Of a stretch of 64,000 nt of DNA, positions 41,001 to 53,000 are shown in pieces. The stretch is from Atriophallophorus winterbourni. Lineage: Eukaryota > Platyhelminthes > Trematoda > Plagiorchiida > Microphallidae. Position numbers and translations under genes: made by a program. Each line of letters opens with the position of its first letter. Positions within the stretch are counted from its first letter, which is position 1. The notes under the pieces were generated by a model that did not search any database, was not told the origin of the DNA, and saw only the letters and a list, made by a program, of their open reading frames with translations. Location of the stretch: assembly GCA_013407085.1 (NCBI GenBank), contig JACCGJ010013784.1, forward strand, positions 1-64,000, written 5' to 3'.

Positions 41001-44000
41001 CGCTTTAGTGAAAATTATAAACAAGATATTTAAACAGAATCTCACAACTACTCAGTACAATTAGGAAAATCTCTTAATATTCTAAACCTGATCGCCTATA
41101 AACATGATACACGCCCTGAGACGGCAAACCTATTGATTAAAAGGTCGAGTTTATTGATTCAACATTGGCTCTCAACTTCATTATCGGCGAAGACATTCGA
41201 TGAGGATAAAAAATCCATGCTTTGTACGAAGATGTCTTTATTGTGTTACCTCTGACACCAACGCTTGTGTCTAGTTAAACGGTTGAACATTAGAAGATTA
41301 GGTGCTAGTCTGTGAAATATAATTTTATTTTTTCTCACTTAAAGGCGAAAGCGAGCATCCATGGTTAGAACAGTGGTATTTCATATGAGCACGTGATATG
41401 ACAGCAGGCTATTGAATGTGCAATAATCGAGAGTTGTTAGAAAAAGCGAATAATGACGATGTGATCAGCTGTTCATTGCAAAAGCATCTTAGTCGATAAT
41501 GGATGCATAATCAGGAGAGAATTCTGTGTAATATTCAGGATTGAGCAGTCTGAGGTTTCTAGTCCAGCAATACTGCCGTCTCGTGATCTACTTTGAAACG
41601 GTATACACAAAACCAGCCTCCTTTCAGGTATTGCGGATATCTGTTGGTAGAAGAAGTCGATCTTTGACACTACATCTGCCATTTTTTCGCGTTTTCTAAC
41701 CCGGTTCGGTGATATTCCAATTTGAGTGTTAAAACGTCGAGGTTTGTGGTGATTGAACTGCTTGGTCGTACCAGCCTTATCCAACAGTGCCATACAAGCG
41801 CTACTTGTTTACCATCCCTCCACTGTTTCAAGCGCATGCGGATCCTGATCTTACTGCCCCTACCTGATGAGTGCAAACAGCACGAAACCGGTCGTGGGGT
41901 GTTTTGTGACGGAAATGCATGCAAAATGCAGAAAATGTTGGTTTAACCTCATGGGTTAAAACCATTTGCATGCGTATGGGTACATGTGGTCGTGCTAACC
42001 TTATGCAAAAGTAACTTGCAAGTTCAAACCTTGTTTTAAATCCTTCCCGTTTTCATTCTGGTGTCTTAATGCCTCGACTAACACTGCTGTTTAACTGATC
42101 ACTATTGACACTTTATAAATGGGTTTTTCTGATTGACGAAGTTCCTTATTTTTTATTTTTAACCGACAATTAGTGGAGTTACTAAGCGTTGTAAAATCAA
42201 ATCAAATTTTCGTTGCAATAATCAATAAAACAACATAATGGCTGCACATAAGTTGCTATTTTTGCTAAGTTTTTAGACGCATTCCAAACTGCTCTCATGC
42301 ATCGTAATGCAGCGCTACTTAACGATTAATCACCTCGACTCTTGGGTCTCAAATGGCTCGCGCTCTTAAAATCTCAACCAATCGAATGATAACCTTGATA
42401 AGCTAATCACCGATTGGTTGTTTGAAGGTTATCACTGTCAGTGCATGATATGCACATCTTCGATCGTTTAAACAACGGTAGTTTTAACTTGATTGTGTGT
42501 CTGATAGCGCTGTGTGGATTTTAATTTTTCGGCTGTGAAACGTCGCATTAGTCGGAATTCGGAAACCTGGGTCTGCGCAAATTGACAAGGCGTTCGCGCC
42601 GCTCTAAAGTGAGTTTTTAAGAAGGGCTTGATCACATCGAAATGCTGCTTCCTATTTTGGCTAACACTTTTCGCTGCGAGCACATCCAATCTGTATAACC
42701 TTTGCCTCAATTTCATCTCGATATCATATGAGGACACGTTCTTGCAATCACTGATAAAGGTGACATACAAGTGCTTATTATTGGTAAATTATAAGTTCCA
42801 TCTAGGTAATTGATTACATAATCTAGATGCATATAAAGTTCTGATAAAATTTATATATTTGTTGTAACGTTACACATGATTGAGTTTCAAAGAACAACTG
42901 ATAATCTTTTAGCTGTATCCGTTGATTAAAACAAATATTTTCTCGACACATAATTGACATTCATAAATATTTGGCAGCATACATTTATTGATCTATAGCA
43001 ATATACTCAATGTTATATATAGGTTGGGTCCCAAGGGAGACCCGACATTTCGTATAATTCTTAGTACGTAAGTCACTGTAATACTTAAAAATGGTAAACG
43101 TAGGTTCGTTTAATTATGTCCGAAAAATTTCAAGAAATAATTAATCGATGATAGATTTTCGAAATAAAGCTGAAAACTTGGAGTTTAAATTTATCAATTT
43201 AATTACTTGGTTATATTGATTACTTCTCCAAAATAACGGTTGTTTGCAATAGCTTAACAATATAGATATTCACACAATACTATACACCGAGAAAAACATT
43301 CCTCTGTCCGTTATTAAGCAAAACTCTGTTTCAAACATATACAACGAGTTCATAGTTTTGTTAATGTACGCCCTCACGGATTTGCGCTTTAAACCTTCCC
43401 TCCAAGTTCCATTTTTCTTAGCGTCCACGCTTGATTGACATCTTTGTCTATGTCGACCGATTCACAAAATTTGAGCATTAAGCGGTCTTATACTTAATAA
43501 TATATTTCACCAAGAAGCCGATCCTCAAATAGGTCGCACTCACTCCGCAAAAAGATATGTAGGCATTATTCGTGGGATGATATTGTTTTGATTCGCTGAA
43601 ACTCCGTTGAGGCGAATCAAGTTTTTCATTTCTCCTTAAACCTTTTCGTCTGCGTGAAAACAGTTTTAGATTATTTTTCTTAACATCATAATATAAAGCG
43701 TCACCTTCAATCTTCAGAATAGCGGATACCATTTTGTTTGTTGTTGGCACCATACGAACGTTGCTAACCCATCTGATATCCCTGATTAGCGTTTACTGCA
43801 TTCTAACACAATAAGTTGCAAGCACCAGTAAAAATAAGCCGTTCCATATTCATGGGCTCTGAATTGGGGCACCATTAGCATGTATGAACAAGTAATGTGA
43901 CCAACTTCAATATGGCAATGGATGAAGCAGTTTAGCTGAATGACGTTAATAAATTAATCAATATTCAGATGTCTTGGGGGTATTTGAAGTCATTTAAAAT

Positions 44001-47000
44001 CCGAATTGTGCTGTGCATAAGAAATGTCAAACGAGGTACTCGAAAAAGCAGTTGACATTTACTTCATCTTGTGCTACGTGGCGATTCGAATGTGACTGAA
44101 TAAAAATATATTTCTATCATCTGCTCCAAATTTCCCGTGCGTGCGAATGGACGATCCACAATGATGGAATAAATCTCACAGTATAAATGTATTTAGTACA
44201 TGTGGTAGAAGTTAGTGAGATCCTACTTCTTTTGCTGAACAGTTCGTTGTTTCCATTCTTCGACCACTTTATATCTCGAGAATGGATATATCAGAACAAT
44301 GGCATGATCAAAATAGTTTGTTAACGTTCTTGAAATACTTGTCATATACCTTGTGAAAAAACATGGTTTCCATATGGATAAAAAGCACGCGAAAATCCAG
44401 TAATTATTGGTATCTAATCTTAACTCATACGGCATCACCCCCTTCGCTAAGTAACACACAGTAGTGTTTAAAACAAGATCTCAAGATTTAAGATCCATGG
44501 TGACAAATGAATATAGCTGTACAATACCATGGGAAATACGTCCAAAGTAACTCAAAAGTTATTCAAAGTTTTAATGGTACGAAAAGCAAATACTTTACAG
44601 TAACCACTGATTAAAAATATAGGGAATGCATAAAAACAACACAAACGTTTTATCAATATGGAAAGTCAGCATGTGTATTCAGGTGCAAGGTTGCATTTGG
44701 TTATCATATACTTGTCAAGTTCAGCCTTGAACATGGTCAGGCTTGATCCAAAAATGATATGTGGGGGCAAAGAGTTGCATATAAAACAAACTCGGGCAGA
44801 AAAGAAGAACCTCCGACAATTTTATCTAGAGTGTGGAATAATTAACTTGCAGCCCTGAGATCTGATGCCTCTTGCTTCGTGCCGATGAAACAGGCGTTCA
44901 AGTTGGTGATCCACAGTACGTAGAACGTTGAACAGCAGGATCAAGTCACCCCTGAGACGACGGTACGAAAAGTCAAAGAGGTCAAGAGTTGCAATCCTCT
45001 CCTCGTATGGCCTGTTATATAGCCCGGTCACCAGTTTGTAGCGCGGTGGTATACGCGTGGTAGCAAGGTCATGTCCGTCTGTAATCATGGAGACCATGCT
45101 TGAACAGCGTACTCCATTGGTAATCTGATATAGGTGTTAATTATCCGCGTTCTTTCGTGTTTGCGTACATTGGGTTCAAAGGAGGAGCAAAAGTTATTCC
45201 AATTGTGACATGAAGAGGGAACATTTAGATCGGAAATATCGATTATTTTTGGGAGAGTGTGTCTGTAAAACGGAAGCACTAAGGGATTGCGGTAAACTGT
45301 TGCAAACATAGTATTATTTATCTCAAAATATCTTAGCGTTTAGTTGAAGATCATTTCATTTAGTCAGGACACCATTTCTTGGGGTAAACAGTTCCACAAA
45401 AAACATTTACGGACTTGGTAAAATGGCAACGACAGTTTAATCGGGAATGTAGTATATAAAGAATCAGTTTATGACTGTGGGTTGGAAGTTTTGAACTAAT
45501 TTTTTGAAGAGGTGTGGATGGGACCCGGTATAGATAATTCGATATGTCATAAGTAGGTCAGGTTCAGTCAAACTTGCCACGCGACACACTGAACATGCTT
45601 GCCCACAACAGCTTTTGAACACAACTCAGTTTGGTAATCACATGTTCATTCCTAGTTGTGCTGTGTAACACCAACGTGGTTGCGGCAGTAACTTGCGCAA
45701 CTATTCAACTTGTCCGAAATTGATTGCCATGCGCTGCATCAAAGGCAGTCGCTAATGCCGCGGTTTATGGATGTGGGTAAACTTTCTGGTTTGTCCGTCA
45801 AGTGAGACAGCAAATTGATTAATTCCGGTACACTAAATGATTATTGATTTGTTTCATATAAACGTTTAGTCGAGCCGCAGCAAATGTGTTGAGCAAAATC
45901 GTTTCACATTTAAATCTAAATGGATAGACTTTTCAATGATAATAAAGTAAGAATTTGGGGCCATTGTTTAGCAGGGTTCGTACAACAATCACGAAGTTTA
46001 AACACTGAATCTCATAGTGATTTCTCGTCTAGCACTCAAGGCGCTTTTGGATGACCAAAGCGATGTGTTGCTCACATCCCCCGAAATTATTCTCCACTAC
46101 CGGTTTCCGTCTGTTTGCCGTCATCAGGTGGAGACTGTAAGATTAGGTTCAGTGAGCCTTGAATCAGTGGATAAGTGGTAAACAAAGTTATACTTGAATG
46201 GCACTGCTACATAGGGTTCGTACAACGAACTACGGTGTTTCAACACAGAATCACATAGTGATTCTTGGTCAAGCACACAAGGCGCTTATGGATGACCAAA
46301 GTAATATGTTGATCACATCCCCCGCGCTTACACCCCACTACCGGTTTCTGGCTGTTTGTCTTCATCAGGTGGAAACACTGAGATCAGGTTCAGTGAGCCT
46401 TGAAACTGTGGAAAGTGTACGTGTGTAAATGCGGGTTGTGTGACCGGCACATTATTAAAATTAATAATCTGAAATCGACAGGCTTCGAGGCGAACTATCA
46501 TATAGTATATTGTATCATGCAAGCATTGGTTCAGCGTAAAAATATTCCAATTTTTCGCTAGATAGGGAGGAAGATCACCATCCGATGATAGTTACATCAT
46601 GACTCGAATTAATTCATTGCTAAAATTTTCCCCCAGGTGCCAGTCACAAAGATACGTTCAGTTGCACCAAATGTAACATTACGTTTGTCACCAATTTTGA
46701 GCATTAAACCTTGTTCGGCTGTTTCTGATTCTGATCACAAACCAGATTTCAAGTTTTGTGTTCTATTGGCCGTTTGCAGCCTTCTATCGCAAGACGTTAA
46801 TTATTGGTGTGTATATCTAATATAAATCCTCATCCCATCCAAATGTCTATGGTTTTGGGATAGATATGGGTTCGAAAATCATTCATACAAATTTAGTGGG
46901 GATGTACAATATTCGTACACAATCAACATGCTGCAATCTTTAAGTATTTGATGCTTAATCAGAAATTGTTTTACAAAAGAGTTTGGTCACGATCACACTT

Positions 47001-50000
47001 GAGTTTCGAAGCACGAACTGTAGCTTGTTGTGATAACCTCTTACAGGTTTTTGGGTAATGAAATTACACGTTTTAATGGGACGTAACTTTCAGCTAAACA
47101 GGTGAATTGACTACCGATTTAATCAATTAGCTCATGAGGTGCATGGCTATCCAATTGCAAAAATTCCGTTGCGAAGTATCTGCTCCCGTCGATCAAATTT
47201 CGTACTAATTAATACACTCGGGCGTCTACGAATAATACCAGAGCACTATCGGTTCGATCCTCTTGGTTGTGGCAACTCGTAATTCGTTTGTTTAACCAAA
47301 TTTAATCGGGATATTTTTCAACCTAATTTATGTAAATCCTTAATTCCCAATGTTAATTTAATTCCGTCTCAGAAGGAACCAATCTCGACAGATTTGTAGA
47401 TTCAATAGAAAAATTTAGAAATTGCACATACCTTTAAGGCTTATCACGTTCGAAACGTATGCTGATTGAATGTTTATTGATGAGTCACCGGCTTATCGAT
47501 CGTTAAAAGTTAAAATTACGATCGAATCCTAAATGAATTTCAACAAAGATGTATTGAAAATTAGAAATTTTTATGGTTGTTTTTCACGTAACAAAAAATA
47601 TATTGAAACTAGTGACCAACATTTATTAAACTATAAAATGATGCCATTTGAAAAAGGTTATATTTGACTTTGCTTTATTTTTATTGATATGCTGCAGTTG
47701 AAAGGTTTTTTTTTCTTTGGCGATTTTTTAACAATTCTTGCATTTACTTTGTCCGTTTCACTGACCCAGAAAGGAATTTGACTTCAAAAATGTTGCTACC
47801 ACTGCAACACATTAATCTTTTGCAAGCGTGAAACGGGTCTTTTAAAAATAGTTCAATATTCTGCAAAACACCAAAATACGTGTGACTCTACGAGGTTTTG
47901 TTGCGTTTTCGTCTGTCACGAACCATTTTCTTTGAGTTCGTTAGACATCTTAACAAAAAGTAATCTTGAGTACGCTACCATTTCGCCTCCCCTGCTCGTC
48001 CACGGCCTTTTGGTCTGATTCAACAGTGGCAGAAGAACATTGGTCAACAAGAAATGAGAAGTAAGCACAGAACCTTTCAAATTAAAGCCGCCGTTCATGA
48101 TGTTGTCTTGATTGTGACAATTGCTGTCTATCGTTGACATTTGAACGAAAAGTTCGTTAATCGCGTGTAAAGTTTTCCTCACGCAGTAGTTTAAATATTG
48201 ATTATAAATTATCCGCCAAACTAGTTATATCGAATATTCAAAGGAATCTCTACCTTGAGACATTTAGAATTTAAATGAGCTCTGTGTTACTTATTTTAAA
48301 AGGGAAGCTGCATGCCCTGCCACATGACGATACCCGAAATTCCCCACAATATACTCAAAATTCTATTGAAACACCCTAACCCGGCCACTGGAAAAGGTTG
48401 TGCCTTGTATCACTCACCGGGATTTCTGATTGGTCGTTACTGATATCAGAGTGCTCACTAAATGATATCGCTTCCTGATTTTTTGTTATATTGTTCAGAC
48501 CAAGGGGATTTACTTTATGGTATTGAGCAGACTGTTCGCATCAACCATGCCAACAGTGTCATACAATTTCAAGATTTATCTTCCATTGCCCCACTGCATC
48601 AAGGCACGCGAAAACTGATCGTACTGGCCCCAACTGATGAGTGAAAAAGCACGATACTGGTCATGTGGTGTGTGTGTGTGATGGGAATGCATGCCAATCA
48701 GGATATTTGCCGAAACCCATGTGCTTAACCTGTCTACGTGTGTGTAGGCAGTTGTGATTGATCAGGTGACAATCTTATCCAACAGTGGCATACAAATTCA
48801 CGTGATATTCGCCATTTCTCTACTGTTTCAATGAGGATGTGGATTGAACTGTCCTCGCTCGACAAGCGCACGCAGCACAAACTCAGTTGTAGGGTGTGTG
48901 ACAGAAATGCATGCGAATACGTATATTTTTTACTTTACCATTCAATCACTGAAACCCCCATACGCAGAATGTTTCTACACTAACTTTTCCCACAGATTTA
49001 GGCACCTTGTGACACTAAATTCAGCAACTCATCGTAACCAGTTCATTTGATCCCATGTCTTAACTGTTCAGTTCAACCGTTAGTTCGAAATAAGATTGAT
49101 TTTTGCATCCAATTTTAATAGTGGTTACATCTGCAATGTTTCAACAACGTGCATTCTATTCTCGTTCAGTTTGACCTTGAGAACGTTGAACTACCAATGA
49201 AAGATGATTACATCTATATAATCCCAGTTTCACTTAACTATCGATATTCCAAGGCTGACAAATATGTTTACTACTATCATTCATACTGTTGGTCTCGAAA
49301 CTCACAACACAATGACAAACACATAGAAAATCATTATCATTTCCAGAGTGACTGATTCGATTAGTATCCTTTAACTAAACTAATCAAGATAAGTTTTCTT
49401 GTTCACATTCTACTCCACAACGAATGTCAACTTATTTCGGCTTCTCAACAAGCCAATTTTGAGATAAAGAATTTCGTAATTTATCGATCGAAGATAAGCC
49501 ACACAAATTTGTCACACTTGACATTTTACGTTCGCAAAAGAAAAGCAACTACTTGCCAACGTTCTACTGTTTGCTTATTTATACAACGTGTTAGTTTAAC
49601 AGCATTATTTAGGGGACACGCGCACCAAACGCATGTTTATCTGGATAGCTTTACACGTATGACTTCATATAGGTCGCTCCTTCCTTTAGCGAGCTTAGTT
49701 TGTGCAAATGGAAACATTTTTTATAACAATTTCTGATCAACATATGTAGTATTTTGTTAATAATTACAGTGCTACCGCACATCAAGCGATGATTTTATAG
49801 ATTTTGACGCTTCTTAGCAACTCACTGCCTGCCTGTGCTCTAGTATGGATTGCGACCAAGCGATATTCCAGAAGATAGTATCTGAAGTCGGACGCTTCGA
49901 ATGGAGTAGCTAAAGAAATGGAACTAGTATCATTCACGCAATTTACAATCAAGTCAATTCAGATCAAATGACGTTTGTCAAGTTAAAACAGGATCGCTAA

Positions 50001-53000
50001 ATTACGTTAGCAAGAAACTCGTAAAAGATGTATGTCCGCGTTCATCAAATTCCCCGAACTTACACTCCATTACCGTTTTCAAAGTGGAGATAGGAAAATT
50101 GTTTCAATAAGACTTGAACCATTGCTAAATCGGTAAAAATGTTCCAAACATTGACACCAATATGTAGTAAGGTTTCGTTAAGCGGACCATCTGTTCTAAT
50201 ACTGAATCTCAAAGGGGTTTCGGGTCAATAATTCAAGACATTAACACGCTCGTTGTGTCACATTATTCTGTATATTCGCTTCAAACTCATTTAATGCGTT
50301 GCCCGAATTTGGAAGCGATGCCTCTGCTAACAAACGTTTTCTCAACATACGTTCCGGTTTGTAATATTTGTAGTTATCAAGTGAGCACGGTGAATTGGAG
50401 CAATGGATGATTGTCTGAGAAGGCTTAAAACAACCAAATTCATCGATCGCATGCATATATGTTAATAGTAAAATACAAAGAACGTACACAAATTATTCGT
50501 GTTGGTATTCCTTCCGGTTGGACACCATGACTGTTCCGGTGGACTTGAAAACACTGAGCACAGTTTGATTAGGTGCAATTTTGAGGCCATGTGATGTGAG
50601 GATTTGCAAGTTTGTGCTTGCTCATGATTGATCAATATAAAAAGCGAGAAGACCGTGTTTTCTAATGTCAAACTTGTTCACTGGTAGTATACAGGTTTAA
50701 ACATTGTTAACAATCTACCCTTTTGGGTCCCGTTTGAATACCACAGCTAATCCTAGACAGTGTTGCGTGCTATATACTTTTGACAGAAGTTCTTCCAGGA
50801 TGCTTTGTGCTTGTAGATGATTGATATGCTTAACAACAAAAAATGAATATAATCAAAATGGTGGCGGAATGTTTGCTCAGTATATTTATTCGCTATCCTA
50901 ATACTGCTCAAACTATTCATCAGGTCCAGATCAAATGGGTTTAAAGCTGTTGTGTATTGTTCTGTATATTTCTCGTGTCAGATTAGCGACGAGCGTTGAG
51001 CAACATCACGAAATTCCCTGTTGTACGTTTAGCCTTCACATCTGATGATGTTTCTCAGACCAGTCTTTTGACATTGACCTTAAGAGAGCTAACTATTAAA
51101 AACAAAGTATAGTAACTATCATTATTGTTTATTCTTAAACAGTAGTTTGAAAGATTATACCACTGTTTCCAGTGTTAAATAACGGAAAATCAATCGTAGC
51201 ATAAACACTGCATCAAGTGGTTTTCGGGCCCTCGGAAGTACCGTATTTTGAGAGAGTGAGCAATGAAAATTCGCCTATGGTGTTTTCGGGACCTCTAAAT
51301 TTCGAACCTGCTTGTATCGATGGAATAGTTCAAGCATCATTCGGGCTGTGACTTGAGATATCCTTTAGGCTGCACCATGAGAGTCGAAAGTGGTGGATGC
51401 CTAATGATTGAACCAAAATCTTTTGTGGGATAGACTGTCTGATATTGTAATAAACTCATAATGAATAGTGCATATTAAGTTTGACACTGTGCTAGTTTGT
51501 TTCATGTAGATGCGCCGGTTTATAGACATTTTCATCATTTCCTGTCATCTATCATCACTATTTCCATTAACACAACCGACCCCGAATTTCAAACACCCTA
51601 TTGCACTATGGTGATGTGTTACTCACATCCCCCGAAATTACACTTGAGTGCTTGACCACGAATCGCTATGTTATTCTGTGTTTGAACATCGTCGTTCGTT
51701 GTACCAACCCTATGCAACATTGGCATTCAAGTATAACCTTGTTAACCTATTGCACTAGTTGATATTAATCCTTAACACATCGATAAACACTATGTTAAAT
51801 GATCGATTTCATTATTCAGTGACGTAAATTTTTTGTCATTAATACCTTCATCGACCAGATAACCGAGAAAAAGCTTGCTACCACCAACATTTGATCTATC
51901 GACTGTTCAGCTGAAATCTAGTAGATCGATCAATTTGCATATTGATCGATATCGATCAGGTTGCTTCGCTGCTCAGCCAAGTGCTCGTGACCGTTAAACT
52001 GGCATTACTCACTGATGTGTAGAGCCTGTCTTAATCGGATATGCACGTATTGTATATCGACCTAGCCATTGTATGCCTGTCGCATTTGAGGATAAACACT
52101 TTTCGATGCATCACGCTATTGTAAAAAGTTAAACATATGACAATAATCTAAATTGGACCAGGATGATATCGATCTGGAATCAGAGCATACTGCTGGCGGT
52201 GGTTTAAATTCAATTCAATCATTTTAGCTTCAGACGTCAATACGTCTGAATAGCATCGAATATAGATGTGTCCGAACCATTTCTGTGTTTATTCAGAGAT
52301 TTGTTTTTAGATGATATGGGAGTAAAAACGATATGCTTTACATAATCTACAAAAATGTAAATCATATATTTAAAATGATCATTAAATATTGTTAAAGATT
52401 AGTGTCAAACTCTAAAACGTACTTGCCCATATGGGCATCTAGTAATTTGTTTTAAAAAAAGCTACAAGAGTTTCAAATTGTATTAGGTATACTGTTGCGT
52501 AATTGCACGATGCAGAAAGAAAACTCGTATTTTCGGCAGTTAAACCTGCTATGCTGTTGATAGAATTTAAACGGGTGGGTTTTCAGAGTTATATTAAAAA
52601 TGTCTTCAAGGATGGTGTGTTTCATTATTCACAGTAAAAATAAACATTAGTGCTCCTCGTTGTCACCTATATTGGGTGGAATGTAGTTTCATTCCTCTGA
52701 GACGCGTAGCGTATGAATAATAAGAAGTTCCAAAGACAAGCTTTGTCGCTCTGTGCGGTGAAATTTATAATTCTCTAAGATAATTTTCGACCAAAGATCC
52801 CATGCTGGTATGGTATGTTCGATATGGAAAATTATCATTTCTGGGAACTGTGTATTGTTAAAAAAAAACAATCAGGTTCAGAATAGCTGACAAAATGTTC
52901 TGCATTAAAGAATAGGTACATCCCGATGCAATAAATTCTCCCTTAACGAAAGTTAGTCAAGCTGAAAACATACACGAATACGCAACAGTTGTATTGAACA

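Larger units (their letters stand above)
45960..46415 (-). repeat. HH-B hammerhead repeat, tandem array of about two units
   Basis: Minus-strand tandem units have a period of 241 bp (GATGACCAAAG boundary at about 46050 and 46291). Ribozyme motifs are at 46091-46134 (core intact) and 46335-46372 (core intact, helix II damaged). The perfect hairpin GAATCAC/GTGATTC is at 46248-46264. The array is antisense to the RhoGEF gene. Confidence 0.92.

Noticed and set aside
47200..47290. B-box-like GGTTCGATCC suggesting a tRNA
   Set aside because: There is no A box at the right distance and no cloverleaf.
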